DNA of 64,000 bases, taken from contig NZ_CP021248.1 of the NCBI RefSeq assembly GCF_017309955.1, positions 558,001 through 622,000 of the forward strand, in the 5' to 3' direction. The position numbers were made by a program, and so were the translations under genes. The notes below the pieces were generated by a model. It did not search any database, was not told the DNA's origin, and saw nothing but the letters and a program-made list of their open reading frames with translations. Positions 1 through 9,175 of the stretch are shown here, piece after piece; within the stretch, counting starts at the first letter, position 1; each line of letters begins with the position of its first letter. This DNA is from Novosphingobium sp. KA1. Its GTDB lineage: Bacteria; Pseudomonadota; Alphaproteobacteria; Sphingomonadales; Sphingomonadaceae.

Positions 1-561
1 GGCGATGTGCTCGGCGCGCTGTTCCATGATCTCGAACTGCACAGCAAGGCGAAGGGCCAGTTCTTCACGCCCTATTCGCTCAGCAGGGCGATGGCGGACA
101 TGCTGATCGGCGATACTGCTACCGTTCGGGAAACCATAGAAAGTCGAGGGCATCTTACCGCCATGGAGCCGGCATGCGGTTCCGGCAGCATGGTCATCGC
201 GCTTGCCGACGCCCTGCGGTCCCAGGGCATCAATTATCAGCGCCACCTCCATGTGACCGCGATCGACATCGATCCCCGCGCAGTCCACATGGCCTATGCG
301 CAATTGTCGCTGCTGCATATTCCCGCGCGCCTGATCGTCGGCAATGCCCTTTCCGGTGAAATCCGCGAACAGTGGTTCACACCGGCCCATATCCTTGGCG
401 GTTGGACGGCCCGGCTTGCGTCAGCGCCGCAGGACAAGACTGCGATCGAAACGATCCCTCCTGTTGTGGCTGCCAAATCGGCCTGCTCGTACAAGGAGAC
501 CAACACGGCCTCCGACTACAACAGGCCTCCGACGCTACCGCGTCAGCTCAGCCTCTTCTGA
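1..561 (+). CDS. N6-adenine DNA methyltransferase-like protein (5' end outside window)
   Basis: The reading frame is open from base 1, so the gene starts upstream; the first GTG in the window is at 7. The visible part has the typical type I/II N6-methyltransferase entry motif GQFFTPYSLS and the SAM-binding motif EPACGSGSM, then an acidic loop (TAIDIDPRAV) as in motif II. After the SAM-binding core the usual catalytic NPP[YF] tetrapeptide is not present: the sequence runs GNALSGEIREQWFTPAHIL. It could therefore be a non-catalytic or divergent methyltransferase of the sort carried by plasmids next to DUF932 and PRTRC genes. The last 19 bases overlap the convergent ABC-exporter gene. Family assignment is firm; activity is uncertain. 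Confidence 0.75.
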   Translation, partial: GDVLGALFHDLELHSKAKGQFFTPYSLSRAMADMLIGDTATVRETIESRGHLTAMEPACGSGSMVIALADALRSQGINYQRHLHVTAIDIDPRAVHMAYAQLSLLHIPARLIVGNALSGEIREQWFTPAHILGGWTARLASAPQDKTAIETIPPVVAAKSACSYKETNTASDYNRPPTLPRQLSLF

Positions 562-2318
562 TCCGCCTGTTGATCATCGGAGCATATTGCCGAGCGTTCA
601 TCCCACCACAATTTCCGGTACGTTCGGTGACAATCCATAAGCTCCGGATGCGTGCCGCAGCCTGCCAGGCGTCCGCCCTCCATGAACAGGACCTGGTCTG
701 CGGCCTGCGCCGTCGCCAATCGATGCGTGATCATGATGAGCGTGGTTGCCCCGCCGGCTCTGCTCCGCAATTTCGTGATCGCGTTCGCCTCGCTACGCGT
801 ATCGAGCGCGGAGGTGCTTTCATCGAGGATGAGAACCGGCACATCCACGCCTGCCAGCCGCGCGAGCTCCAGCTTCTGGACCTGGCCTCCCGAAAGACGC
901 TCGCCCTGTTCTCCCAGTTCCATCTCGAAGTCGATCGGCCTGCCTGGTTCATGAAACCGCCAAAGGTGCAGCAATTCCTCGACATCGCCGATCGCCTGGT
1001 TCGCCGGGGGATAAAGGATGTTCTCGCGCAGCGACCGGTTGAACAGACCGATGAACTGCGGCGCATAGAGGATGTAACGATGCCGCTCGGCCCAGGGGAT
1101 CGTCGCGATATCTGTCCCACCCACCGCGATCCTGCCGGAAGAGTGTTCAAGTACGCCTGCGAGAAGCTGGGCGAGCGTGGATTTGCCCGAACCGTTGGGA
1201 CCAACGATCGCGACGAAAGAACCAGCCGGCACATGCACAGATATCCCGGCCACGCCGGGCATGCCCTCGCCGTAGCGGAAGCTGACGTTCTCAACTGAGA
1301 GATCGGCCCGATCTGTGGGATGGGGCTTTGAGGCGGTCTCCATTGCATCGACTGTCGAAAACGTCAGGACATCGCGAATATTGGCGATCGCCACCCCCGC
1401 CTGCGCGAGGATATACCCGAGCGAACTGAGCGGCACGGTCAGCCGGAAGGCGTACGTCTGGAGCAGGACGAAATCGCCCGCACTCATGCGACCCTGGCCG
1501 ACATCGAGACCGGCGAGTAACAGTAGCGCCACGAGACCAAGCCCGACCACACAGAACTGCAGCGCGGCCATGATCGTGAGCGAACGGTACATGCCGGCCG
1601 CCGCGTGCCGTTTCGAACCGAGGGCAGCGCCGGTATGCCGCAGTTCACGGTCGAGCGCGCCATTCAGCACCACGCGGCGGGCATTGCGCACGATATCGCC
1701 AATCGTGCGCGAGACATGCGATGCCGCCGCATTCGTCGCCTCGGCGTGAACGCGGTGACGCCTGGCTCCGAACCAGGTCGCGGCGAGAAATCCCACCAGC
1801 GTCAGCGCCAGGATCAGGACATAACGCGGCCGGATCAGGCCGGCGATCACCACGAGACTGGCCAGGGCCTGGAGGATCACCGGCCCGAGCCGCCAGATCA
1901 GACCCTCGACGACCAGCGTCAGGCTATAAGGCAGGCGCTCCAGCATGCCGGGAACGCGGCCGCTGCGGCTATCGCGCGACGCGGTGATCTCGGGCAGGGC
2001 CGCGGCGAGCGCGCGGATGGTGTAATGCCGCGCCAGCGCATCGACCATTTTCGCGGTGCACGACAACCTCGCGGTCTCGAGGATCGATGCGCCCGCCCAG
2101 CATCCCACGAACAGCATCACCATGACGAAGAGATACAGGAGTGATTCCGAGGGACCTGCCAGCATGTCGATCAGGAGTTTGAGGGCGTAGGGTCCGGTAA
2201 CGCCCATCGCGATCACCAGTATTTCGAGGGCGAGGGCCTCGACCAGGCTTCGCCTTGCGCCGAGGCGCACCGACAGCATCAGCTGCGTCAGCCGCGCCAA
2301 TATACCAAATGTCGTCAC
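543..2318 (-). CDS. ABC exporter, fused membrane and ATPase domains
   Basis: A 591-residue half-transporter that would work as a dimer in the inner membrane. The N-terminal 300 or so residues contain several hydrophobic segments of the type I exporter fold. The ATPase follows, with Walker A GPNGSGKST near residue 371, the signature LSGGQ near 474, Walker B VLILDEST near 496 and the H-loop ITHR near 530, so all catalytic motifs are intact. There is no C39 peptidase domain. It lies opposite to its backbone neighbours and ends inside the 3' end of the methyltransferase gene. No precursor-peptide or biosynthetic gene is visible nearby, so the substrate (lipid, peptide or drug) cannot be named. 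Confidence 0.85.
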   Translation of the reverse strand: MTTFGILARLTQLMLSVRLGARRSLVEALALEILVIAMGVTGPYALKLLIDMLAGPSESLLYLFVMVMLFVGCWAGASILETARLSCTAKMVDALARHYTIRALAAALPEITASRDSRSGRVPGMLERLPYSLTLVVEGLIWRLGPVILQALASLVVIAGLIRPRYVLILALTLVGFLAATWFGARRHRVHAEATNAAASHVSRTIGDIVRNARRVVLNGALDRELRHTGAALGSKRHAAAGMYRSLTIMAALQFCVVGLGLVALLLLAGLDVGQGRMSAGDFVLLQTYAFRLTVPLSSLGYILAQAGVAIANIRDVLTFSTVDAMETASKPHPTDRADLSVENVSFRYGEGMPGVAGISVHVPAGSFVAIVGPNGSGKSTLAQLLAGVLEHSSGRIAVGGTDIATIPWAERHRYILYAPQFIGLFNRSLRENILYPPANQAIGDVEELLHLWRFHEPGRPIDFEMELGEQGERLSGGQVQKLELARLAGVDVPVLILDESTSALDTRSEANAITKLRSRAGGATTLIMITHRLATAQAADQVLFMEGGRLAGCGTHPELMDCHRTYRKLWWDERSAICSDDQQADQKRLS

Positions 2319-2420
2319 TGCACAGACCTCCTGGCGATCGATGAGCCAGAAGGAGGATTTGGAACGCGGCCGCTATCCTAGCGCCAATTCAGCCGCTTTG
2401 GAATGCGCGCTCCCATGACC

Positions 2421-2458
2421 CGGAAAGGGGGGAAGGGGGTGCGGGAAGGTGACGGGAG
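2421..2458 (+). promoter_or_regulatory. purine-rich leader upstream of the DUF932 gene
   Basis: An almost pure G/A stretch precedes the gene by about 45 bases. Similar G/A-rich leaders precede four other backbone genes in this window (near 10695, 17791, 38833 and 42470). They are too far from the start codons to be only ribosome binding sites. A role in transcription start or mRNA leader function is inferred. Confidence 0.35.
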
Positions 2459-2502
2459 ACGTGGATCGTCCCGTTACCCTCAAGCTCAAGGAGAAGGTTC
2501 CC

Positions 2503-3699
2503 ATGGCGAGCATGGCCCGCATGACCGACACGCCCCCCGTGTCCGCTCCCTATCGCATCGACGTCTCGCGCGGCGGCCGCAGTGGCCGCGTATCCTCGGA
2601 ATGGTTCTCCAGGCCCGACGACGAGAAATTCCTCTCGCTCTCCAGTCTCTACGACAGCGTGCGAGCCCGGGCCGATCGCTCGACCACCCGGACCGTCGAA
2701 AGCCGCGCGATCCGCGTCGAGGCGAGAAGTGATGATCCCGAACGGCTCACGCTGATCGCACCGGGCGACGAGCGTCCACTCACACCCACCAACTGGTCCT
2801 TCGGCCAGGTCGCGAGCCTCGTCGGCGCCCCCGCCTCCTATCTGCGCCAGCTGCCCGCGGCGCTCGCCGGTATCAATCTCCAGCACGGACTTGTCACCCA
2901 CAGAGGCGAACAGGTCAAAATATTGCAGACCGACGATGGCCGAACAGAACTGCGTGCCGCGACCGGAAGTCAGTATGGCAGGGTGTACGACTGGGAATTG
3001 ATACAGGCCATCATGGCATTCGCCGGGGATGGCGTCGGCGATACACGATGGAAAGTCCCAGGAACGATCGATTGGGGAAGCATGCGCTATAACCCCTATG
3101 TCGATATAACGAAGGAGACGACCACGCTCTACGCTTCGGACAGGGATGTCTTCGTATTTCTGGTCGACGACACCCATCCGATCGAGGCCGGTAAACTGCC
3201 GAACGGCGATCCCGACCTCTATTTTCGCGGATTTTATGCCTGGAATTCCGAGGTCGGCTCCAAAACCCTTGGCATCGCGACATTCTATCTGCGCGGGGTG
3301 TGCGCGAACCGGTGCCTGTGGGGCGTCGAAAATTTCGAGGAAGTGAACATCCGCCACTCGAAGTTCGCCGGCGCCCGCTTCGCGCACCAGGCCGCCCCGG
3401 CGCTCGAGCATTTCGCGAACTCCTCCCCGCAGCACTTCATCACCGGCATCAACGCCGCGCGCGAACGTATCGTCGCGCGCAAGGACGAGGATCGCGACGC
3501 CTTCCTGCGGCGGCGCGGCTTCTCGAAAACCGAGACGACGAAGATCATCCAGACGGTCCTCGCCGAGGAAGGGCACCCGCCCACGAGCGTCTATGATTTC
3601 GTGCAGGGCATCACCGCGGTGGCCCGCACGAGGCCGCATCAGGACAGCCGCCTCGAACTCGAGGGCAAGGCCCGAAAGCTGCTCGAACAGGCGCTCTGA
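2503..3699 (+). CDS. DUF932 family plasmid protein
   Basis: About 398 residues, of the DUF932/phage-plasmid-like family common beside replication and transfer modules of large plasmids and ICEs; its biochemical role is not established. Family features include the region around PTNWSFGQVASLVGAPASYL and the core SQYGRVYDWELIQAI, followed by a mid-protein stretch rich in aromatic residues and a basic C-terminus. The start chosen is ATG 2503, preceded by AAGGAGAAGG at about 8 bases; an in-frame GTG at 2449 lacks such a site. It stands just before the PRTRC cassette and probably belongs to the same backbone. Confidence 0.8.
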   Translation: MASMARMTDTPPVSAPYRIDVSRGGRSGRVSSEWFSRPDDEKFLSLSSLYDSVRARADRSTTRTVESRAIRVEARSDDPERLTLIAPGDERPLTPTNWSFGQVASLVGAPASYLRQLPAALAGINLQHGLVTHRGEQVKILQTDDGRTELRAATGSQYGRVYDWELIQAIMAFAGDGVGDTRWKVPGTIDWGSMRYNPYVDITKETTTLYASDRDVFVFLVDDTHPIEAGKLPNGDPDLYFRGFYAWNSEVGSKTLGIATFYLRGVCANRCLWGVENFEEVNIRHSKFAGARFAHQAAPALEHFANSSPQHFITGINAARERIVARKDEDRDAFLRRRGFSKTETTKIIQTVLAEEGHPPTSVYDFVQGITAVARTRPHQDSRLELEGKARKLLEQAL

Positions 3700-3783
3700 G
3701 GCGCACTTCCCGATCCGAATTTTCCCGCCATCACCCGCTCCGGTTTTCGACCGGGGCGGCTATGCTCATGAAAGGATAAGGCC

Positions 3784-3999
3784 ATGCGTGCCCAGTCCGA
3801 TGTTTCCCTTTCCGATTTCACCGTGGACGTCGCCTTCTTCAGCGACGGCGAGCACTATGCCACCCAGAGCTATACAGTTACCGCCTCGACCTGGTTCAGC
3901 GCCCGCCAGCAGGCGCTGCAGATGTCGGTGAACAGCGCCTATGACGACCCGCGCATTCCCGGGCTCACCCGCACCGCCACCCTGCGGTCCGGCTCGTGA
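3784..3999 (+). CDS. small hypothetical protein upstream of parB
   Basis: A 71-residue protein (begins MRAQSDVSLSDF) preceded by AAAGGATAAGG. Its stop overlaps the GTG start of the ParB gene (GTGA at 3996-3999), so the two are probably translationally coupled. I do not recognise a domain. Alternating hydrophobic residues suggest a small beta-rich fold. By position it is a candidate accessory member of the PRTRC cassette. Confidence 0.65.
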   Translation: MRAQSDVSLSDFTVDVAFFSDGEHYATQSYTVTASTWFSARQQALQMSVNSAYDDPRIPGLTRTATLRSGS

Positions 4000-5768
4000 C
4001 CCGCGCTCGTACCCGCCGCCTCGGCACCGGGATCTCCGCGCTGATCGCCGCATCGCCCCCGCCCGCCACCACGCTGCCGCTCGCCAGCATCAGCGCCGGA
4101 TATAATCCGCGCCGCTATTTCGACAGCCGAAAGCATGACGAACTCGTGGCATCGCTGCGGCTGCGCGGAATGCTCCAGCCGATACTGGTTCGTCCCGTCA
4201 GGGAGACGGGTGAGGGCTATCTCATTGTCGCCGGGGGACGTCGCTACCGCGCGGCGCTCGAAGCCTTCGGGCCCGAGGGCGAAGTCCCCGTCATCATCCG
4301 CGAGATGACCGACCAGGAGGCCCTCGAGGCGGCAATCGACGAGAACGACGTGCGCGACGACGCTTCGGAAACCGAGCAGGCCGATGCGGCGGTCCGCGTT
4401 CTTGCCGCCTGCCAGGACGATCGCGGCGAAGCCGCTCGCCGGCTCGGGTGGTCGAAAACCAAGCTCGATCGCCGCCTTGCGCTCGCGGGTCTCTGCGAGC
4501 CGGTCAAGCACGCGCTCGACGAGCGCCGGATCAAGCTGGGTCATGCCGAACTGCTCGCCGCCGTTCCCGCCGACAAGCAGGAGAAGGCGCTCGAGACGAT
4601 CCTCGCCTCCGGTCTTGACGTCGGGAAGACCCGCGACCTGCTGATGCGGGTCACCCAGGATCTCGCCCATGCCTGCTTCGATAAGAGCGAGTGCCTGGCC
4701 TGCCCGTTCAACTCCGCGGCGCAGCGCGCCTTGTTCGAGACGCATATCGAGGACGGACATTGCACCAATGCCGGGTGTTTCGAGCTCAAGACCCAGACCG
4801 CCGAAATGATCCGCTTCGAACAGGAGGAATGCGCTGAAAAGGCTGCGCGGACTGCGAAGGCTTCCGTTGACGACGATACCAGTGGTGATCAGGCCGAGGC
4901 CGAGATCGACGCTATCGACGATTCGAATATCGATGTCGATGCTGCTGACGCTGCCGATGGTGGCGAAGACGGTGTCGTGGATGACGACAGCTGGGACAGT
5001 GGCGGGAATTCGCTCGATCTCCGGGATGAGCAGGCCGCGTATTCTGCGAATGATGCCGCGAAACCGACAGCGCCGACCGCCGCGAGCGATACTGGCGCCA
5101 GGAAGCCGGACACGCCGAAGTCCCCCGTCACCGCCCGGTCGATCGCGATCCGGACCAGGGAACTGCGCGAGGCGACCTGGCGCACCGCGCTCGCCCGCGC
5201 GCTCGCCGCTAATCCGGCCCATGCCGAGGCCACGATCCTGGTCGCCGCGATGTCCGGTACGCTTCCGGAGATCAAGGCGGAGACATTGCGCGGGCGTGCC
5301 GGGCTACTGGTCGGGGCGTCCTTCCCCGATCTCGATTTCAGCGAGAAGATCGCGGAGGTCCAGGCGCTACCGGAACCACAGGCCGCGACAGTGCTGTCCG
5401 CCATCGGCGCGGCCTATGCGAAGGATGTCACCAGTTTCGATCATGTCGCAGACCTGGCGCGGGTCTTCGCCGTCGACCTGCGCGACGCCTGGCAGGTCGA
5501 TAAGACTTTCCTCGAACGCTATTCGAAGGAGGAACTCAGGTTCATTGCCCGCGAATGCGGGCTGATCGCGCACATCGGCGAGAAGGCGTTCGCGAAACTG
5601 CTCGGCCAGAAGAAGACCGATCTCATCGCCGGCATGCTCCACGCACTCGGCTTCGAGTGGGCAGGGCGTCTGCCAAGCGCCATGACCCTCGACGGCGCAT
5701 ATGGGCCACCGCCTGCGAGCCCAGTTGCACGCGCTAGCGAGGTTCCGATCACGGACCTTGCCGCCTGA
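3996..5768 (+). CDS. PRTRC system ParB-family protein
   Basis: A 590-residue ParB-like protein. The N-terminal ParB/sulfiredoxin-fold domain (about residues 25-105) contains GGRRYRAAL. A helix-turn-helix follows (EAARRLGWSKTKLDRRLALA, about residues 145-165). Downstream is a cysteine-rich patch (CFDKSECLACPF and HCTNAGCF), then an acidic low-complexity linker (about 290-350) and a C-terminal helical domain. Classical ParBs are about half this length; the long form with the Cys patch is typical of the ParB that opens the PRTRC (ParB-related, ThiF-related cassette) cluster. GTG start overlapping the preceding gene. Expected to bind DNA; whether it acts in partition or as a regulator is not shown here. 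Confidence 0.85.
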   Translation: MTRARTRRLGTGISALIAASPPPATTLPLASISAGYNPRRYFDSRKHDELVASLRLRGMLQPILVRPVRETGEGYLIVAGGRRYRAALEAFGPEGEVPVIIREMTDQEALEAAIDENDVRDDASETEQADAAVRVLAACQDDRGEAARRLGWSKTKLDRRLALAGLCEPVKHALDERRIKLGHAELLAAVPADKQEKALETILASGLDVGKTRDLLMRVTQDLAHACFDKSECLACPFNSAAQRALFETHIEDGHCTNAGCFELKTQTAEMIRFEQEECAEKAARTAKASVDDDTSGDQAEAEIDAIDDSNIDVDAADAADGGEDGVVDDDSWDSGGNSLDLRDEQAAYSANDAAKPTAPTAASDTGARKPDTPKSPVTARSIAIRTRELREATWRTALARALAANPAHAEATILVAAMSGTLPEIKAETLRGRAGLLVGASFPDLDFSEKIAEVQALPEPQAATVLSAIGAAYAKDVTSFDHVADLARVFAVDLRDAWQVDKTFLERYSKEELRFIARECGLIAHIGEKAFAKLLGQKKTDLIAGMLHALGFEWAGRLPSAMTLDGAYGPPPASPVARASEVPITDLAA

Positions 5769-5802
5769 ACGCTCCCTCGCTCTTCCAGAAGGATGTCTCC
5801 CC

Positions 5803-6216
5803 ATGCTGATCACCAGCCTGCTCCCACTGCTCGCCCGCTATTCGCTCGGCTGCGATCTTGTCGCCGGGCCCGAGGGCATGGTCACGCTCACCATCATCCC
5901 GCGCATGATCCAAGGCGGCGGCCGCAAGCCCGACGCCGGCGAACTCCGGCCGATCTCGCTCACCGCGAGCGCCGCCGAGATCGACGCCGAACTTGCGCGG
6001 GGCGAGGACGGCGCGCTCGGCCAGCTCATCGCCGGTCGCAAGGCGCTCGCCGACCAACTGGAAGAGCAGCGGCAGGCTACCGAAGCCGCTCGCGCTGCCG
6101 CGGCCGCGAAGGCCAAGGCTGCGACACCGACACCGACACCAAAACCGGCGAGCGCGCAGGCTTCCGGCAGTCCGCCGGCCGACGCCAAGCCCGAAGAGCC
6201 CGCCAGCCTCTGGTGA
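5803..6216 (+). CDS. PRTRC system protein E
   Basis: A 137-residue protein recognised as PRTRC protein E by its N-terminal pattern (short hydrophobic helix, then MVTLTIIPRM) and its place between ParB and protein C. Residues 70-110 are a charged helix rich in Ala/Glu/Lys that may be a coiled coil, followed by a Pro/Thr-rich tail ending PASLW. ATG 5803 follows AGAAGGATGTC. Function unknown in the family. Confidence 0.75.
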   Translation: MLITSLLPLLARYSLGCDLVAGPEGMVTLTIIPRMIQGGGRKPDAGELRPISLTASAAEIDAELARGEDGALGQLIAGRKALADQLEEQRQATEAARAAAAAKAKAATPTPTPKPASAQASGSPPADAKPEEPASLW

Positions 6217-6270
6217 CGCACGGCGCGAAGCACTCGCTCCATCTCTCCCGTCCATCCTCTGGAGACAATC

Positions 6271-6477
6271 ATGCAGATCGATCATCTCACCCGAACCTAT
6301 CGCTATGACGGCATCGACCTGCCCGTCCCGCCGCATCTCGCGCAGGACCCGGCCGCGCTGCGCGCCTATCATGCGACACTCTACCCGGCGATCCTCAACG
6401 CCGAGATGGTCGACGCCGGGGTCATGGGCGGCGCGCATGTCACCGAATATCGCCGCGCCGTCGGCACCAAGGGCTGA
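6271..6477 (+). CDS. PRTRC system protein C (small, ubiquitin-like candidate)
   Basis: A 68-residue protein (begins MQIDHLTRTYRYDGIDLP) ending in VGTKG. Length, the central YPAILNAEM motif and the conserved GTKG end match PRTRC protein C. A short protein with a glycine-terminated tail beside E1-like, E2-like and JAB-like genes is what a ubiquitin-like modifier would look like. Conjugation by this protein is inference and I know of no experiment showing it. TGGAGAC ribosome binding site 8 bases upstream of ATG 6271. Confidence 0.75.
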   Translation: MQIDHLTRTYRYDGIDLPVPPHLAQDPAALRAYHATLYPAILNAEMVDAGVMGGAHVTEYRRAVGTKG

Positions 6478-6564
6478 TCCCGGTGCCGATGGCGCCGCGA
6501 CGCCGCGGCGCGACCATCCCGCCGGTGCTGCGCAAAACCCTCCTGGACTGGATCGAGACGGACG

Positions 6565-7740
6565 ATGGCGACACTGCCGGCTTCACTCCGCCCGCCTGCA
6601 GCTCCCGGGCCCGAGCCCTCCATGCGCGGATCGTCGTCGACCCGCAGGGCGGCGCGGGCGAGTCCCGCGAACCGCTGCAGCCGCCGGCCGGACTTCGCCT
6701 CCCGCCGCTTGGCTGATCTTGCCAGTGATCTTGCGGACGATCTTGCGGGCAGGGCCGTCGCGCTATCGCCCGATGTCCCGGCGATCTTCGACGCGCCGCT
6801 CGCGCCCCATCACCGGGTGATCGGGCGCTGGGCCGCGTCCCGGGCACAGGATGCGAGAGCCTGTACGCGGCTCGAAGCCCGTCGCCACATCGAGGCGGTG
6901 TTCGATCCCGCTGTGCGTGAAATCCTCGACCCGATCGATATCGTCGATCTGCGCATCGCTGTCCTGGGCAGCGAGGCGGATGGGCCGCCCGCGATCGCCA
7001 TCATCTGCGACAGCATGGGACAGATGGACCTCGGATGGATCGAAACTGGCGATGCGCCCACCGCCTGGCGCGCCGCCGCCTACCGGGCGCTCGAGCAGAC
7101 GCTCGGGCGGGTGCTGCCGGTCTTCAGCTACCAGGATCTCTTCGACGAGATGTCCATGTACTACTGGGAGGGGGAAATCGATGACGAAGCGGCCCGCCGC
7201 AGCCTGATCGCATGTCACGGCGCGGACGCCGAGGATCTCGACGGTCATATGCTCCCTTCGCAGATGAACGAGCGCCGCCCGGGCTGGATGATCGCAGCGA
7301 ACGCGGCGCCGCCGAGCCGGCTTCCTGCTGCCTTGCGTCGCAAGCTGGCGGAATTGCATGCTGCGCAGGAGGTGCTCGGTAAATTCGCGCGGGAAGCCGG
7401 GGCCTGGTACTTCGATTTCGAGGTCGCGAGCGCATATCTCCCCGGTATCGAGGGATGCGCCTCGTTGCCGCCGCTGACCTTGGTTCCGTTCGTGCCGTTC
7501 GCCCGCGAACTCGACGATGTCATGCGCAGCGGCATGGAAATGGGGTTCACGGATATCGCCGGTATCTGCCCGCTGCCGGATGTGGCCTGCATCGACGACT
7601 GGTTCGCCTCACTGCGGCTCGGCGCACAGTTCCTCCTCGCGGTCCAGAACCTTATCCGCTTCGATCCCCCCAAGCCCAGGAGCCACCCATGTCCGACCAT
7701 AGCACGCACTTCGAAGCCAGCGGCGGCGGTCTTGTCCTGA
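6565..7740 (+). CDS. PRTRC system protein F
   Basis: A protein of up to 391 residues matching the position and general character of PRTRC protein F: a long Ala/Arg-rich N-terminus, then a conserved body with SYQDLFDEMSMYYWEG and a C-terminal stretch including LTLVPFVPFARELDDVM. The true start is unclear: the first ATG is at 6565 without a strong ribosome binding site, and a short ORF in another frame (6483-6716) overlaps the N-terminus. The 3' end overlaps protein B by 52 bases in a different frame, supporting translation as one operon. Role unknown. Confidence 0.7.
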   Translation: MATLPASLRPPAAPGPEPSMRGSSSTRRAARASPANRCSRRPDFASRRLADLASDLADDLAGRAVALSPDVPAIFDAPLAPHHRVIGRWAASRAQDARACTRLEARRHIEAVFDPAVREILDPIDIVDLRIAVLGSEADGPPAIAIICDSMGQMDLGWIETGDAPTAWRAAAYRALEQTLGRVLPVFSYQDLFDEMSMYYWEGEIDDEAARRSLIACHGADAEDLDGHMLPSQMNERRPGWMIAANAAPPSRLPAALRRKLAELHAAQEVLGKFAREAGAWYFDFEVASAYLPGIEGCASLPPLTLVPFVPFARELDDVMRSGMEMGFTDIAGICPLPDVACIDDWFASLRLGAQFLLAVQNLIRFDPPKPRSHPCPTIARTSKPAAAVLS

Positions 7741-8519
7741 CGAACGCCATCCTGCTCTATACGAACCAGGCGCCTCGGTATCTCAAACCCTATGGCACCT
7801 CTTCGGTCGATACGGCTGCCTTCGCCAGCATCCATGCCGTGGAACTCGGTGGCGATGGCCGGCCGACGATCGCGGCCGGGAGCCCGCTTACGCGCGCGCA
7901 TCTGCGGCGATGGTCCGAGGCGCTTGGCCGTACCGCCCAGCCCGAGCTTCTCCCCGAACATGTGCTGGTCGCTCATCCCGACATGCTGGCCTGGTGGGTG
8001 CCGGGGCAGGTGCGCCCGGCCCATTTCGCGCTGTCCGATCCTCCTGCCGATCTCCATGCGCTCGCTGGGCGAACGACGCTGCCGGTTCCCTATCCGCCCC
8101 ATTTCCTGATCGCCACGCGCCATGGGCTTGGCGTCTATGCGCTCCCGGCAAATGAACGCCCGAGCGCCGACACGCCGGTGCTGCACTCGCCGATCCTCAA
8201 CGTCTTCGTCGACGGGCGTCTCTGCTGGGGCAATATCCCGAAGCCCAGGGTTCTCGGCATCGCCTCCATTCCCGCCTATGAGAGCGCGCTGTTCGACTCC
8301 TGGTCGACGCATCCCAATCCCGGGCAGGACCGGACGATACGCGGGAAGGGCGGCCTGGTGCGGCTGTGGGACGATCTGGCAGCGCGCGGAGCCACCCTGT
8401 TTCCGGTGAGCCGTCTCAAGCCTTTCGGCGCCGGCACGCGCGCGCAGGGGAGAAGCCAGCGAAGGCCCGCCGTCTGCGCGGTGACGGTAGGCCGGCTTAT
8501 CGCACGCTCACGGGTATGA
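7689..8519 (+). CDS. PRTRC system protein B (E2-like)
   Basis: A 276-residue protein. Residues about 130-190 resemble an E2 ubiquitin-conjugating fold: YPPHFLIATRHG, then LHSPILNVFVDGRLCWGN, comparable with the HPN...G.iCl segment around the catalytic cysteine of E2 enzymes. By that alignment C179 is the candidate catalytic residue. The order with protein A (JAB) and ThiF (E1-like) matches the known PRTRC cassette. The start overlaps protein F and the stop overlaps protein A (ATGA-type junction at 8516-8519), so translation is coupled. The E2-like assignment rests on motif reading, not on a structure. Confidence 0.75.
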   Translation: MSDHSTHFEASGGGLVLTNAILLYTNQAPRYLKPYGTSSVDTAAFASIHAVELGGDGRPTIAAGSPLTRAHLRRWSEALGRTAQPELLPEHVLVAHPDMLAWWVPGQVRPAHFALSDPPADLHALAGRTTLPVPYPPHFLIATRHGLGVYALPANERPSADTPVLHSPILNVFVDGRLCWGNIPKPRVLGIASIPAYESALFDSWSTHPNPGQDRTIRGKGGLVRLWDDLAARGATLFPVSRLKPFGAGTRAQGRSQRRPAVCAVTVGRLIARSRV

Positions 8520-9175
8520 CGATGCTCGCCGATGATGCGACGGCAGCGGCGGTGCTTGACGCCATGCCCTGCTATCCGGTGCCGCCATTCGGCAAGGCAC
8601 CCGCCATCGAGACGCTGCGCGCTTCTCGCGTCGGCCATGGTCTCGCCATCGGCCATAACGGTGTGATGCTGATCCTGCGCCGCCCCTGGCTGGCGCTGGA
8701 CGTGCCGATTGCGACATCCATCGTTGCCTATCTTCCTTATGGCAGCGTTGGGGCACCGCGGGCCGATCTACGCTGTGGCCTCGTTCCGCACGCCTTTTAC
8801 GAAGAGGTTCTGGGGCATCTGCGTAGCAAGATTCCTGACGAGGCCGCCGCATTCATCCTGTGGAACGAGGCGACCCGTGAGTTTGCCGTCGAGTTCCCCG
8901 AAATCGATGAAGCGACGCCGACACGACTGGTCTATCGCACGCCCAGGCTGCGGCCCGACTGGCACATGGTCTGTGACATCCACAGCCACGCGCGCGGCCG
9001 TGCATTCTTCAGCGCCACCGACGACGCCGATGATGCCCATGCCACCAAGATAGCGATCGTCTTCGGACGTCTCGACCATCCCGACGGTCCCACCATGGCT
9101 GTGCGGCTCTGTGCGGGCGGTATGTTCCTGCCCTTGCCGCGCTGTCCCTTTGCAGGAGCTCCCGATGCAGACTGA
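8516..9175 (+). CDS. PRTRC system protein A (JAB/JAMM metallopeptidase-like)
   Basis: A 219-residue protein with a complete JAMM zinc signature: H156-S-H158, seven residues, S166, two residues, D169 (HSHARGRAFFSATD), and a candidate catalytic glutamate at E109. This is the signature of isopeptidases that remove ubiquitin-like proteins or trim their tails. In the cassette it lies between the E2-like and E1-like genes, overlapping both. The chemistry is inferred from the motif; the natural substrate is unknown, with protein C the obvious candidate. Confidence 0.8.
   Translation: MTMLADDATAAAVLDAMPCYPVPPFGKAPAIETLRASRVGHGLAIGHNGVMLILRRPWLALDVPIATSIVAYLPYGSVGAPRADLRCGLVPHAFYEEVLGHLRSKIPDEAAAFILWNEATREFAVEFPEIDEATPTRLVYRTPRLRPDWHMVCDIHSHARGRAFFSATDDADDAHATKIAIVFGRLDHPDGPTMAVRLCAGGMFLPLPRCPFAGAPDAD

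Noticed and set aside
3939..5222. 427-codon ORF on the minus strand
   Set aside because: It lies fully antisense to the well-supported ParB gene and shows no domain signal; high GC makes long shadow ORFs common.
6483..6716. 77-codon ORF between PRTRC protein C and F
   Set aside because: No ribosome binding site and it overlaps the N-terminus of protein F in another frame; kept only as a note on protein F's uncertain start.
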